64,000 nt of DNA from Streptomyces sp. WM6386 (GCF_000972385.1 NZ_JXTE01000047.1:6297-70296); one strand, 5' to 3'. Positions 16,417 through 26,217 are shown, numbered from the stretch's first letter. The notes: generated by a model from the letters alone, not told the origin. Numbers and translations: made by a program.

Positions 16417-17274
16417 TCACACCGCAACGGTGAGCGTGGCGGCGTACCCCTCGGCCGCGCTGCCCTTCACCGTCGCCAGCTGCTGGTCATGGCCGTCGCG
16501 GAAGATGCTGTCCGTCTCCAGGGAGAGCTCGGCGAGGTTCGGCACGCTCTCCTCGTAGCCCTCCGTCGCGTACACCGTGTCGCAGACGTCCTCGGGGAGG
16601 GCGAGCTGCGAGGTGTTCGTGATCGACGTGGCCGCCGTGGCGTCCTCCAGGCTGCCGTAGACCTCGAAGTGGATGTGCGGCCAGCGGTTCGGGTAGCAGC
16701 CGGGAAAGACGCTGGTGAAGGTGACCTGACCGGCGGCGTCGGTCTCCTGCACACCCCGCAGGTAGTTCTCGTCGGCGATGCCCTCGGAATACAGGGAGTA
16801 GTCGCCCGCACGGTCGCAGTGCCAGATGTATACGGCCGCACCCTGTTTCGGCGTCCCGCAGCCCGAGGCCGCGTCCACGACCGTCAGCGTGACGGACAGG
16901 GGCACGCCCTCGGCGGTGCCGCCCGCGGAGTCGCCGAAGCTCCTGGTGATGTCGCCGCGCACGACACCGCTCTCCTTCAGGACGTTCACTCCGTTCGAAC
17001 CGTCGCCCGGGAAGGGCCCGGCGGTCTCGTCGGGAATCGTCGCGCACTCGGCGGAACTTCCGGCGGACGACGAGGCGCCGCCCGGGGAAGCCGTCGAGGA
17101 AGAGGGGGAGGAGGCGGCCTTCTCGTCCTCCGACGTGCAGCCCACCAGCGGAATCAGGCTCGCCCCCGCCATCAGCCGGATCATCCGGCGGCGGGCGAGG
17201 ACGGGAAGGTCGTAGGAAAGTCCCCTGTCGTGCTCGTGGACCTCGTCGACCCCGTCGCCGTGGTGTCCGTGCAT
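16417..17274 (-). CDS. exported intradiol dioxygenase-like lipoprotein (paralogue 1)
   Basis: 285 residues. The signal has both a twin-arginine stretch (LARRRMIRLMAG) and a lipobox (LVGC), so it should be a Tat-exported lipoprotein. After a Ser-rich linker, the intradiol ring-cleavage fold shows CATIPDETAGPFPGDG, AAVYIWHCDRAGDYS (Tyr/His region) and CYPNRWPHIHFEVYG, with Tyr and the HxH pair that bind non-heme Fe(III). Family enzymes open catechol rings; secreted actinobacterial members probably act on plant phenolics, but the substrate is not shown. Two shorter, more similar relatives lie at 26.2-28.3 kb. Confidence 0.82.
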   Translation of the reverse strand: MHGHHGDGVDEVHEHDRGLSYDLPVLARRRMIRLMAGASLIPLVGCTSEDEKAASSPSSSTASPGGASSSAGSSAECATIPDETAGPFPGDGSNGVNVLKESGVVRGDITRSFGDSAGGTAEGVPLSVTLTVVDAASGCGTPKQGAAVYIWHCDRAGDYSLYSEGIADENYLRGVQETDAAGQVTFTSVFPGCYPNRWPHIHFEVYGSLEDATAATSITNTSQLALPEDVCDTVYATEGYEESVPNLAELSLETDSIFRDGHDQQLATVKGSAAEGYAATLTVAV

Positions 17275-17455
17275 GGCTGTCCCCTTGCCCGTGCGGTGCC
17301 GTTTCTCCGTGCTTTACCTGACATGACAGACGTTATGGGCGGTCGGCGGCGAGAACACCACACCAGGGCTGTCAAGTCACTGTCGATCCCCCGCCGCTCC
17401 ACCGACCCACCCCGTAGCGGCCCGCCCCCCGGCCGCTCTCGGTACTCTTGCGCCC

Positions 17456-17920
17456 ATGTACGGCTACGACCAGAGCGCGGGTACGCAGCAGCAGTACGCC
17501 GCCCCACAGCAGCAGATGCCGGGCGGGTACGGCCAGCAGCCGCCGCTGTATCCCGAGCCGTCCCCGCCGTCCCTCGCGGACGCGGTGCGGGCCTTCACGA
17601 CGGGCCAGCTGGCGGCGGAGGACTTCCAGCAGGTCTTCGCCACGTCGAAGGTGTACTGCCCGCGCGGTGACAACCCCGGATTCCTCGCCCTGCACAACAC
17701 CCAGCAGCCGGTGATCCCGATGTTCACCTCGCTGAAGGAACTGCGCCGGTACGCGGGCAAGGAGTCCAAGTACTTCGTGATCACCGGGGCGGAGGTGATC
17801 GACCTGCTGCCCACCGGCTACGGCTTCGTCCTCGACATGGAGGGCGAACACCGGATGGTCTTCGACGCGAAGGCCGTGGAGCAGATGGTCGAGTTCGCGA
17901 TGCGGCGGATGTATGGCTGA
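17456..17920 (+). CDS. SseB-family protein
   Basis: 154 residues. A Gln/Tyr/Gly-rich N-terminus (first 35 residues) precedes the SseB N-terminal domain (about 38-150), seen in LADAVRAFTTGQLAAEDF, VIPMFTSLKELRRYAG and TGAEVIDLLPTGYGFVLD. The domain is common in actinobacteria, often near secretion or signalling genes, with no established activity. The ATG at 17456 is used directly; the divergent dioxygenase shares the 181-base promoter region. Confidence 0.8.
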   Translation: MYGYDQSAGTQQQYAAPQQQMPGGYGQQPPLYPEPSPPSLADAVRAFTTGQLAAEDFQQVFATSKVYCPRGDNPGFLALHNTQQPVIPMFTSLKELRRYAGKESKYFVITGAEVIDLLPTGYGFVLDMEGEHRMVFDAKAVEQMVEFAMRRMYG

Positions 17921-17988
17921 GTGCCGCATCCACCACCGCTCCGACTGAACCGCTCCTTCCGGTCGCCGGGCTCGCCTACTGTGCCCGC

Positions 17989-18822
17989 GTGACCGAGATC
18001 GACACATCGCCGCTGGTCCTGCACGGCCGGCGGCGTTCTGTTGCCCGCCTCCGGGCCGGCGTCGTGTTGCTGGAGACCGGCGGAGTGCGCCACCGGATCC
18101 CCGTCGCCGCGATCGCCCGCGTCGACGTGACCGGCCCCGGAGGCCGGGTGCTGACGGTCGTCGTCGCCACGACACCCACCGATTCCGTGACCTACTCCCT
18201 CACCTCCCGCAGCGCACCTGCCGTACGGGCGTTCGCAGAAGCGGTACGCCGGGCGCTGCCCGTGCGCGACGCCGACGAACCGCGTCCGGAGGTGTCGGCG
18301 GAGCCGGTCGAGCGGCGCGGCCCGTACCTGGGATACGCGATCCTCGGCGCGTTGGTCCTCACGTATGTGCTGGTCGCGGTGGTGCTGGTGAACCGCGGTG
18401 CGGGGGAGCAGGCCGTCGTCTACTGGCTGGTCGGTCCGGTGCTGACGGGTGCCGGGGGCACCGCCCTGGCGGGCGGCGTGCGCACGGTGCGGGAGGCTGT
18501 CGTGCTGCGCCGCCGGGGGATCACGGTGGAGGGGCGGCGCGAGCGGTCGTACGAGGTCGGGACCGGCGAGGACACCGTCATGCATCACACGTACGCGTAC
18601 GTCGACGCCCTGGGGAAGGCGCGTACGCGCAGCGGTCCGCAGGGCGGGGCGGACGAGGTCGACATCCTGTACGACCCCGAGGATCCGGAGGGCACCACCA
18701 AGGTCGGGCACGGTACCGCCGGGCACCTCGCCCTCGGCCTGTTCCGCCTGGTCCTCGGGGTGTCCACGGTGTCGGCGGGCCTGTGGGCGATGGGCGTCGG
18801 GACGGTGGCCCTGTTGCGTTGA
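17989..18822 (+). CDS. DUF3592 membrane protein
   Basis: 277 residues. An N-terminal PH-like strand-rich part (TSPLVLHGRRRSVARLRAG), then two membrane helices (about 115-135 and 142-162), a DUF3592 beta domain (MHHTYAYVDALGKARTRSG and VDILYDPEDPE) and a last hydrophobic helix. The family is of unknown function in bacterial membranes. GTG start; it follows SseB by 68 bases and could be cotranscribed with it. Confidence 0.75.
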   Translation: MTEIDTSPLVLHGRRRSVARLRAGVVLLETGGVRHRIPVAAIARVDVTGPGGRVLTVVVATTPTDSVTYSLTSRSAPAVRAFAEAVRRALPVRDADEPRPEVSAEPVERRGPYLGYAILGALVLTYVLVAVVLVNRGAGEQAVVYWLVGPVLTGAGGTALAGGVRTVREAVVLRRRGITVEGRRERSYEVGTGEDTVMHHTYAYVDALGKARTRSGPQGGADEVDILYDPEDPEGTTKVGHGTAGHLALGLFRLVLGVSTVSAGLWAMGVGTVALLR

Positions 18823-18869
18823 CGGCGGCGGGAATGCGCCCGCGGACCTCATGGTTAGGGGTGGCAGGA

Positions 18870-18885
18870 AGTTCAATGCTCAACT
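18870..18885. promoter_or_regulatory. candidate MarR-type operator upstream of the pirin gene
   Basis: Imperfect palindrome AGTTCAATGCTCAACT (AGTT-N8-AACT plus inner matching A/T pair), AT-rich against a GC-rich background, 28 bases before the pirin ATG. The spacing and symmetry resemble MarR/OhrR operators. Confidence 0.4.
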
Positions 18886-18913
18886 AAACTGGACGCACCA
18901 AGGAGGTACCGAC

Positions 18914-19885
18914 ATGCCCGCAGTGACCGTGGAGAACCCGCTGACGCTCCCCCGCGTGGCCGCCCCGGCCGACGCCGTGGCCCGTCCCGTGCTCGGCGTC
19001 ACGACCGCGCCGAGCGGTTTCGAGGGTGAGGGATTTCCGGTGCGGCGTGCGTTCGCCGGGATTCATTACCGGCATCTGGATCCGTTCATCATGATGGATC
19101 AGATGGGCGAGGTTGATTACGGGGCAAATGAGCCAAAAGGGACGCCCTGGCATCCGCACCGTGGCTTCGAGACCGTCACGTACATCATTGACGGCACCTT
19201 CATTCACCAGGACTCCAACGGTGGTGGCGGCACCATCACGAACGGGGACACGCAGTGGATGACAGCGGGCTCCGGCCTTCTGCACATCGAGACCCCGCCC
19301 GAGTCGCTGGTGAAGTCGGGTGGGCTGTTCCACGGCCTCCAGCTGTGGGTGAACCTGCCCGCCAAGGACAAGATGAAGGACCCGCGCTACCAGGACATCC
19401 GTGGCGGCCAGGTCCAGCTTCTGACCTCGCCGGACGGTGGCGCGCTGTTGCGGGTGATTGCCGGTGAATTGGACGGTCACCAGGGGCCTGGTGCCACGCA
19501 CACACCGATCACGATGATCCACGCGACCGTGGCTCCCGGCGCCGAGATCACGCTCCCGTGGCGTGAGGACTTCAACGGGCTTGCGTACGTCCTGGCCGGC
19601 CGTGGTTCGGTGGGCGCCGAGCGGCGCCCGGTGCACCTGGGACAGACTGCAGTGTTCGGTGCGGGCTCCTCGCTGACCGTGCGAGCGGACGAGAAGCAGG
19701 ACTCGAACGCGCCGGAACTCGAGGTCGTACTGCTCGGCGGCCAGCCGATCCGTGAGCCCATGGCCCACTACGGCCCGTTCGTCATGAACACCCGTGAGGA
19801 ACTCCAGCAGGCGTTCGACGATTTCCAGAAGGGGCGGCTGGGGACGGTGCCGGCTGTGCACGGGATGTCGGAGGGTGGCCTGTAA
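18914..19885 (+). CDS. pirin-family protein
   Basis: 323 residues, a bicupin. The N-terminal domain carries the pirin metal site: HPHRGFETVTYIIDG (two His), GLLHIETPPE (His, Glu) and FHGLQLWVNLPAK. Pirins are iron-binding redox-sensitive proteins; some have quercetinase activity and some modulate central metabolism. The start is certain: AAGGAGGT six to seven bases before ATG is a perfect Shine-Dalgarno sequence, rare in this window, so translation is probably strong. An AT-rich palindrome lies upstream, and a strong terminator follows the gene. Confidence 0.92.
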   Translation: MPAVTVENPLTLPRVAAPADAVARPVLGVTTAPSGFEGEGFPVRRAFAGIHYRHLDPFIMMDQMGEVDYGANEPKGTPWHPHRGFETVTYIIDGTFIHQDSNGGGGTITNGDTQWMTAGSGLLHIETPPESLVKSGGLFHGLQLWVNLPAKDKMKDPRYQDIRGGQVQLLTSPDGGALLRVIAGELDGHQGPGATHTPITMIHATVAPGAEITLPWREDFNGLAYVLAGRGSVGAERRPVHLGQTAVFGAGSSLTVRADEKQDSNAPELEVVLLGGQPIREPMAHYGPFVMNTREELQQAFDDFQKGRLGTVPAVHGMSEGGL

Positions 19886-19914
19886 AGCGGGCTGCGACTC
19901 GGTAGGTTGTGGGA

Positions 19915-19953
19915 AGGCCCGAAGCCGCAAGTTCGAGGTGCGGCTTCGGGCCT
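19915..19953. terminator. hairpin terminator between pirin and BRO-N genes
   Basis: Perfect 14-base stem (19915-19928 and 19940-19953), 11-base loop, between two converging genes. Confidence 0.8.
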
Positions 19954-19975
19954 GTCCTACGTGGGCGCTACCGGA

Positions 19976-20845
19976 CTACGGCAGTACGTAGAACGGCGCG
20001 CCGTTCGGTGCGCGGCCCACCTGCCGCACACATTCCTGCTCGGACAGCAACTCCAGGCTGTCGTGGACGCGGTCGGACGACAACCCGGTACAGACGGAGA
20101 TCTCCTCCACGCTGTAACCGGCGCCGCCGTGCAGCAGCGCAGGAGCCAGGTGGGCAGCCACCGCGTGGACGTCCTCGGTGACGACCAGGTTCCGGGACTT
20201 CCAGTTGGCCAGGAGCTGCTGAGGCGTCAACTCCGGGGCCTGGACCGGGCGGGCGCGATCGCCGGAACGCCGGAGGGTCTGGGCGAGGTCCCGGAGGGAC
20301 TCGATGATCACGTTCTGCTTGTTGTCGATCCGCTGTAGCGCTTCGTCCGTCCTGCAGGCGCGCTCTTCGAGCCGGACAAGGGCGTCGGCGAGCTGTTGGG
20401 GCACGGCGTATGCGGTGCAGTCGGTGGTGGCGGGCTGCACGGGGGCCGGTTCCAGGGAGTAGGAGCCGTCGCGCTGGATGGTGGCGATGACTTCGGAGAC
20501 CCAGGCCTTGAAGGGCTGGGACTCCGGCTTCGTGCAGCCGTTGACCAAGCGGATCAGGCCCTGGAGATTCACGAGATTCATGTCTCGGCGCCACTCTCGA
20601 CCTGCGGGAATGTCGAGAGCGTGCCTCTGAAGCACACTCTCGGCGCTGGAGAAGTTGGCTGTGTCGGCGACGTTCCGCAGTGTCGATCCGATGTGTTTGT
20701 AGCCCAGGTGCCTGCATACGTCGACGGCCGGGAACCAGTACGTCCCGTCCGGCAGGGTCAGCCTTCGGACCCGTGCGCCTGTCGCGGCGAACACGAAGTC
20801 ACTGATCTCGATCGCGTCCTTGCGCGTGTTGTTCTGCTCGTTCAT
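19976..20845 (-). CDS. BRO-N domain regulator
   Basis: 289 residues. The N-terminal BRO-N (phage antirepressor-type) domain spans about 12-115: WFPAVDVCRHLGYKHIGSTL, NLVNLQGLIRLVNGC and PQPFKAWV-like SQPFKAWVSEVI. A coiled segment follows (LADALVRLEERACRTDEALQ), then a C-terminal winged-helix-like region (about 215-285: YSVEEISVCTGLSSDRVHDSL). Full Shine-Dalgarno GGAGGTGA precedes the ATG. BRO-N is typical of phages, but no other phage gene is nearby, so this is probably a domesticated DNA-binding regulator. Confidence 0.85.
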   Translation of the reverse strand: MNEQNNTRKDAIEISDFVFAATGARVRRLTLPDGTYWFPAVDVCRHLGYKHIGSTLRNVADTANFSSAESVLQRHALDIPAGREWRRDMNLVNLQGLIRLVNGCTKPESQPFKAWVSEVIATIQRDGSYSLEPAPVQPATTDCTAYAVPQQLADALVRLEERACRTDEALQRIDNKQNVIIESLRDLAQTLRRSGDRARPVQAPELTPQQLLANWKSRNLVVTEDVHAVAAHLAPALLHGGAGYSVEEISVCTGLSSDRVHDSLELLSEQECVRQVGRAPNGAPFYVLP

Positions 20846-20859
20846 CGAGCATCACCTCC

Positions 20860-22068
20860 GTGTCGGAACCTAAGGACGCAGGGGCGCAACTCGCGTCCAT
20901 AGCAAGGATGTTCATCCGAAAGGTGGACAGACGTACCGATTCTGCCGGCCGCGTCAGTCCTTCACCTGACCGGCCGACCGCGCAGGACAAGGGCGGGGGC
21001 GCGTGGTGCGCTGGGGGTGTGCAACTGCTTCCCGAGCCCGTACGGCGGCTGGCCGCCTGGTGTGTTGTCGTGCTGCTTGTCGCCGGGGTTGTGTACGTCG
21101 GGATTCGGTTGTGTGTGGAGTTCCGGACCGCTGTTGTGCCTGTGCTGCTCGCGCTGTTGGGGACTGCGCTGCTCGGGCCCCTGCACCGGTGGCTCGTCAA
21201 GGGCAGGGTCAATCGGTCGGTGGGTGCCGGGCTCACATGTGTCGCCGTCGTGGGTGTCGTCGGCGGGGCCGTCTATGTCGTCGTCGCCGCGCTCATCGAC
21301 ACCGGGGATGAGATCGTCGCCTCGCTCAAGCAGGCGGCTCAGGATCTCGCCGAGCACTTCGGGGCCGCGGGGACCTCGCTGGACGACCTTGCCTCCAACG
21401 CGAAGGAACTGCTCGCCAAGTTCGGGGGGACCGCAGCCTCCGGGGTGATCAGCGGGGTCAGTGTCGTCGGCGAGACGATTGCCATGGCTGTGCTCGCGCT
21501 GCTGCTCGTCTTCTTCTTTCTCCGGGACTCGCATCGGGCCGTCGGCGTGCTGCGCTCCCTTGTTCCCCGTTCCTCCGGTGACCTCGTCGAGGCCATGGCC
21601 CGGCGGGCGTACGAAGGGGTCGAGGGGTTCATGCGGGGGACGACGCTCATCGCTCTCATCGACGCCCTCTGCATCACCGTCGGGCTGCTGATCCTCGATG
21701 TGCCGGGGGCCGTCGGGCTCGGGGCGCTGGTGTTCGTGGGGGCGTACATCCCTTACCTGGGCGCCTTCATCTCCGGGGCCGTCGCCGTTCTTGTCGCGCT
21801 CGCCGACCGGGGGTTCGTCATCGCGCTGTGGGTGCTCGGGGTCGTACTGGCCGTGCAGGTGCTCGAAGGGCATGTGCTGCAGCCGATGATCCAGAGCCGG
21901 ACCGTGCAGATGCATCCGGCGGTCGTCATGCTCGCCATCACGGCCGGGGCCTCCGTCGCCGGGATTCTCGGCATGCTGCTCGCCGTGCCGCTCACCGCCG
22001 CCGCCTTCGGGGTCGCGCATGAGCTGCGGGAGCGTTACTCAGACGCGTCCGCGGCCGTGGACTCGTAG
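20860..22068 (+). CDS. AI-2E-family (PerM-type) membrane transporter
   Basis: 402 residues from GTG at 20860; ATG at 20908 is an alternative and neither start has a good ribosome binding site. The conserved core starts at LLPEPVRRLAAWC. About seven membrane helices, a central amphipathic region (DEIVASLKQAAQDLAEHFG) and the family signature GALVFVGAYIPYLGAFISG followed by LEGHVLQPMIQSRTVQMHP. The family includes TqsA-type exporters and Na+/H+ antiporters; this substrate is unknown. Its last 34 bases overlap the 3' end of the leftward SpoIIE-type gene. Confidence 0.88.
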   Translation: MSEPKDAGAQLASIARMFIRKVDRRTDSAGRVSPSPDRPTAQDKGGGAWCAGGVQLLPEPVRRLAAWCVVVLLVAGVVYVGIRLCVEFRTAVVPVLLALLGTALLGPLHRWLVKGRVNRSVGAGLTCVAVVGVVGGAVYVVVAALIDTGDEIVASLKQAAQDLAEHFGAAGTSLDDLASNAKELLAKFGGTAASGVISGVSVVGETIAMAVLALLLVFFFLRDSHRAVGVLRSLVPRSSGDLVEAMARRAYEGVEGFMRGTTLIALIDALCITVGLLILDVPGAVGLGALVFVGAYIPYLGAFISGAVAVLVALADRGFVIALWVLGVVLAVQVLEGHVLQPMIQSRTVQMHPAVVMLAITAGASVAGILGMLLAVPLTAAAFGVAHELRERYSDASAAVDS

Positions 22069-24167
22069 AGCTCGAACCAGATGCTCTTGCCCTCGCCCTG
22101 TGGGTCCACGCCCCAGGTGTCGGCCAGTAGTTCGATGAGGACGAGGCCGCGGCCGGAGGAGGCCAGTTCGCCGGGGCGGCGGACGTGGGGGAGGTCGTCG
22201 CTGGTGTCCGTCACCTTCACGTGCATACGGCGGGAGCCCTGTTCGCCGCGTACCTCCGCCAGGAGCAGCGCGTCCGCGTCGGTGTGGACCAGGACGTTCG
22301 TCAGCATCTCGGACAGCAGCAGCACCGCCGAGTCCACCTGGTCCTGCGACGGCCAGTCGTGGAGGAGCTCCTTCAGGTGCTGGCGGGCCACCGCCACGCG
22401 TTCCGGTTCCGCCTGGGCCACCGACAGCATCGTGCGGCGGATCCGCGGGGTCGTCACGACGGTGTCGCCGCAGCCGCAGCCCTCTCCCTCGCGGCACAGC
22501 AGCAACACCGCTATGTCGTCCTCGCGGCGGTCCGCCAGGGGGCCCGTCGTGTGGTGGGAGGAGGGGCCGTGCACTGCCTGGACCAGGGCGTCCGCCAGTT
22601 CCTCCAGGTCGCCCTTGTGTTCCTCCAGGATCGTGCGGACCCGCTGCCAGCCGGTCTCCAGGTCGTGGCCACCCGTCTCGATCAGGCCGTCGGTGCAGAC
22701 CATCATCGTCTCGCCGGGCTCGAGGGTGAGGCGGGTCGTGGGGTAGTCGGCGTCGGGGTCGATGCCGAGGGGGAGGCCGCCGTCCGTGCGGCGGACCAGG
22801 ACCGTGCCGTCCGCCATGCGGATCGCGGGGTCGGGGTGGCCGGCGCGGGCGATGTCGAGGCGGCCGGTGGCGGGGTCGACCTCGACGTAGAGGCAGGTCG
22901 CGAAGCGCTGGTCGGCGGGGTCGTCGGAGTCGTACGTCATGCCGTGCAGGAAGCGGGAGGCGCGGGACAGGACCGCGTCGGGGCGGTGGCCCTCCGAGGC
23001 GTAGGCCCGCAGGGCTATGCGCAACTGGCCCATCAGGCCTGCCGCGTGGACGTCGTGGCCCTGTACGTCGCCTATGACCAGGGCGAAGCGTCCGCCCCCG
23101 GGCAGCGGGATCATGTCGTACCAGTCGCCGCCCACCTGGAGGCCGCCGCCGGTGGGGACGTAGCGGGCCGCCACGCTCATGCCCGGTATCTCGGGGCCCA
23201 GCTTGGGGAGCATGGAGCGTTGGAGGCCGTCGGTGAGCTCTCTGGCGGATTCCGCCGCCTCCGCGCGGGACAGTGCCTGGGCGAGCATCCGGGCGACCGT
23301 CGTGAGCACGGATCTCTCGTCCGGGGTGAAGGCGACCGGGTAGGCGAAGGCCGCCATCCAGGCGCCCATCGTGCGGCCCGCGACCGTGAGGGGGAGAAAG
23401 GCCCAGGACTGGCGGCCGAAGTTGGCCGCGAGGGGCCAGGTGACCGGGTAGCGGCTCCGGTACTGCTCGGGGGTGGAGAGGTACACCGCGCGGCCGGTGC
23501 GGACCACCTCGGCGGCGGGGTAGTCCGTCTCCAGGGCCATGTGGGAGAAGGGGCCCTCGTCGCCGGGCTGCTGGCCGTGGTGGCCGATGATCTTCAGGCG
23601 GTCGCCCTCGACGCCGAAGACCGCGAGGCCGTCCGGGGAGAAGCCCGGCATCGACAGGCCCGCGGCGACCCGGAGAACCTCCTCGGTGGACCGAGCCTCG
23701 GCCAGGGCGCGGCCCGCGTCCAGCAGGAACGCCTCCCTGGAGCGCCGCCAGTCGCCGGTGATCGCGCTGCGGCCGGCCGGGGTGCCGGGCGAGGGCTCAG
23801 TGACCTCTTGCAGGGTGCCGATCAGGACGAAGGCGCGGCGCTCGGCGTCGTAGGAGGGATTCGAGCGGCTGCGGACGACCCGTACGACCCGGTTCTGCTC
23901 GTCCATGATCCGGATGCGGACCTCGGCGAGGGTGCCCTCGGCGACGGCGAGCTGGATGACGCCGGTGATCTCGTTCCAGTCGACGGCGTGCATACGCGCG
24001 CGTGCCTGGACCTCCGTGAGGGTGGTCGGCTCGGCGGGCAGCCCGAGCAGCCGTGCGGCCTCGGCGTCCACGGTGACCTGGCCCGTTGCGGTGTCCCAGT
24101 GCCACAGGCCGGTCGCGAGGGCGGCGAGGACGTCCCCCACGGCGGGCAGGGGCTCACCAGTGCGCAT
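22035..24167 (-). CDS. PAS-GAF-SpoIIE phosphatase with C-terminal anti-sigma-type ATPase
   Basis: 710 residues. PAS domain about 10-125, GAF about 144-300, PP2C/SpoIIE phosphatase about 316-550 (VGGDWYDMIPLPGG, IGDVQGHDVHAAGLMGQLR, CTDGLIETGG, DDIAVLLL) and an HPK-like ATPase about 572-705 (LLLSEMLTNVLVH, SGRGLVLIELLADTWG). The phosphatase dephosphorylates anti-anti-sigma factors while the ATPase half can act as an anti-sigma kinase, so one protein may run both arms of a partner switch. Ligand unknown. The ATG at 24167 is chosen because upstream codons run antisense into aspS. Confidence 0.92.
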   Translation of the reverse strand: MRTGEPLPAVGDVLAALATGLWHWDTATGQVTVDAEAARLLGLPAEPTTLTEVQARARMHAVDWNEITGVIQLAVAEGTLAEVRIRIMDEQNRVVRVVRSRSNPSYDAERRAFVLIGTLQEVTEPSPGTPAGRSAITGDWRRSREAFLLDAGRALAEARSTEEVLRVAAGLSMPGFSPDGLAVFGVEGDRLKIIGHHGQQPGDEGPFSHMALETDYPAAEVVRTGRAVYLSTPEQYRSRYPVTWPLAANFGRQSWAFLPLTVAGRTMGAWMAAFAYPVAFTPDERSVLTTVARMLAQALSRAEAAESARELTDGLQRSMLPKLGPEIPGMSVAARYVPTGGGLQVGGDWYDMIPLPGGGRFALVIGDVQGHDVHAAGLMGQLRIALRAYASEGHRPDAVLSRASRFLHGMTYDSDDPADQRFATCLYVEVDPATGRLDIARAGHPDPAIRMADGTVLVRRTDGGLPLGIDPDADYPTTRLTLEPGETMMVCTDGLIETGGHDLETGWQRVRTILEEHKGDLEELADALVQAVHGPSSHHTTGPLADRREDDIAVLLLCREGEGCGCGDTVVTTPRIRRTMLSVAQAEPERVAVARQHLKELLHDWPSQDQVDSAVLLLSEMLTNVLVHTDADALLLAEVRGEQGSRRMHVKVTDTSDDLPHVRRPGELASSGRGLVLIELLADTWGVDPQGEGKSIWFELYESTAADASE

Positions 24168-24350
24168 TGCCCCACTGTAGGGAGAGGTGATCGGAGGCTG
24201 CCACCGATGGCGGGGCCCGCGTCCCGCGATTAATGGTGGGGAGCCGATCGTGGGGCGGCCGGTACCCTTGGGAGGTCCGGGCACCATGGCCCGTTCCTTG
24301 TCGGGGAGTGACCCTCGGCACAGCCCAAGATGTAAGGACGATGAACGACG

Positions 24351-26114
24351 ATGCATCGGTACAGGTCCCACACCTGCGGCGAGCTCCGCGCCTCTGACGT
24401 CGGTACCGACGTCCGGCTGAGTGGCTGGCTGCACAATCGGCGCGACCTGGGCGGCATCCTCTTCATCGATCTGCGCGACCACTACGGCATCACGCAGCTC
24501 GTCGCCCGGCCCGGCACGCCCGCGTACGAGGCCCTGGACAAGGTCTCCAAGGAGTCGACGGTCCGTGTAGACGGCAAGGTTGTTTCACGTGGAACCGACA
24601 ACGTGAACCCCGACCTGCCCACCGGCGAGATCGAGGTCGAGGTCGGCGAGGTCGAGCTGCTCGGCGCGGCCGCCCCGCTGCCGTTCACGATCAACACCGA
24701 GGACGGGGTCAACGAGGAGCGGCGTCTGGAGTACCGCTTCCTGGACCTGCGCCGCGAGCGCATGCACAAGAACATCCTGCTGCGTACGTCGGTCATCTCC
24801 GCCATTCGTCACAAGATGACGGCCCTCGGGTTCAACGAGATGGCGACGCCGATCCTGTCCGCCACCTCTCCTGAGGGCGCGCGTGACTTCGTCGTGCCGT
24901 CGCGTCTGAACCCGGGCAAGTTCTACGCCCTCCCCCAGGCGCCGCAGCAGTTCAAGCAGCTGCTGATGATCTCCGGCTTCGACCGCTACTTCCAGATCGC
25001 ACCCTGTTTCCGTGACGAGGACGCGCGCGCGGACCGTTCGCCGGGCGAGTTCTACCAGCTCGACGTGGAGATGAGCTTCGTCGAGCAGGAGGACGTCTTC
25101 CAGCCGATCGAGAAGCTCATGACGGAGCTGTTCGAGGAGTTCGGCAACGGGCGTCACGTGACGTCTCCGTTCCCGCGGATCCCGTTCCGTGAGGCGATGC
25201 TGAAGTACGGCTCCGACAAGCCGGACCTGCGGGCCCAGCTGGAGCTCGTCGACATCACCGATGTCTTCGAGGGCTCGGAGTTCAAGGCGTTCGCCGGCAA
25301 GCACGTGCGGGCGCTTGCGGTGCCGGACGTCTCCGCGCAGCCGCGGAAGTTCTTCGACCAGCTCGGCGACTACGCCGTCTCGCAGGGTGCGAAGGGTCTG
25401 GCCTGGGTCCGCGTGGCCGAGGACGGTTCGCTGTCCGGGCCGATCGCGAAGTTCCTCACCGAGGAGAACGTCGCCGAGCTGACCAAGCGGCTGTCGCTGG
25501 CCGCCGGGCACGCCGTGTTCTTCGGCGCGGGCGAGTTCGACGAGGTCTCGAAGATCATGGGCGCGGTGCGGGTCGAGGCCGCCAAGCGTGCCGGGCACTT
25601 CGAGGAGGGCGTCTTCCGGTTCTGCTGGATCGTCGACTTCCCGATGTACGAGAAGGACGAGGAGAGCGGCGCGATCGACTTCTCGCACAACCCGTTCTCC
25701 ATGCCGCAGGGCGGTCTTGAGGCCCTGGAGACCCAGGACCCGCTGGACATCCTCGGCTGGCAGTACGACATCGTCTGCAACGGCGTCGAGCTGTCCTCCG
25801 GCGCGATCCGGAACCACGAGCCCGAGATCATGCTGAAGGCCTTCGAGATCGCGGGCTACGACCGCGAGACGGTGGAGGAGAAGTTCGCCGGCATGCTGCG
25901 CGCGTTCCGCTTCGGCGCCCCGCCGCACGGCGGCATCGCGCCCGGCGTCGACCGCATCGTCATGCTGCTGGCCGACGAGCCGAACATCCGCGAGACCATC
26001 GCCTTCCCGCTCAACGGCAACGCCCAGGACCTGATGATGGGTGCGCCGACGGAGCTGGAGGAGGCGCGGCTGAAGGAGCTGCACCTGTCGGTGCGCAAGC
26101 CGCAGCCGAAGTAA
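24351..26114 (+). CDS. aspS: aspartyl-tRNA synthetase, bacterial type
   Basis: 587 residues. Class II synthetase charging tRNA(Asp); in bacteria that lack asparaginyl-tRNA synthetase it may also mischarge tRNA(Asn) for GatCAB. An N-terminal OB-fold anticodon domain (about 1-105: [16 protein letters not shown]), motif 2 with [20 protein letters not shown], the bacterial GAD insertion (about 290-410) and motif 3 [30 protein letters not shown] lies ten bases upstream. A 17-base stem terminator follows, so it is probably monocistronic. Confidence 0.97.
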   Translation: MHRYRSHTCGELRASDVGTDVRLSGWLHNRRDLGGILFIDLRDHYGITQLVARPGTPAYEALDKVSKESTVRVDGKVVSRGTDNVNPDLPTGEIEVEVGEVELLGAAAPLPFTINTEDGVNEERRLEYRFLDLRRERMHKNILLRTSVISAIRHKMTALGFNEMATPILSATSPEGARDFVVPSRLNPGKFYALPQAPQQFKQLLMISGFDRYFQIAPCFRDEDARADRSPGEFYQLDVEMSFVEQEDVFQPIEKLMTELFEEFGNGRHVTSPFPRIPFREAMLKYGSDKPDLRAQLELVDITDVFEGSEFKAFAGKHVRALAVPDVSAQPRKFFDQLGDYAVSQGAKGLAWVRVAEDGSLSGPIAKFLTEENVAELTKRLSLAAGHAVFFGAGEFDEVSKIMGAVRVEAAKRAGHFEEGVFRFCWIVDFPMYEKDEESGAIDFSHNPFSMPQGGLEALETQDPLDILGWQYDIVCNGVELSSGAIRNHEPEIMLKAFEIAGYDRETVEEKFAGMLRAFRFGAPPHGGIAPGVDRIVMLLADEPNIRETIAFPLNGNAQDLMMGAPTELEEARLKELHLSVRKPQPK

Positions 26115-26141
26115 GGCAAGCCTTGTAACTCGGTTGATCGC

Positions 26142-26180
26142 AAAGGGACTTGAAATCGACGGACGATTTCAGGTCCCTTT
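26142..26180 (+). terminator. aspS terminator
   Basis: 17-base stem (26142-26158 and 26164-26180) with a single G-T mismatch, 5-base loop and a CCCTTTT end. One of the best intrinsic terminators in the window. Confidence 0.88.
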
Positions 26181-26217
26181 TGCGTGCGTGCCGGAAACGG
26201 GCTGTTTTCTCAGCTCG

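Noticed and set aside
19976..20845. BRO-N protein as evidence of a prophage
   Set aside because: No integrase, capsid, portal, lysis or att-like repeats nearby; a lone domesticated regulator fits better.
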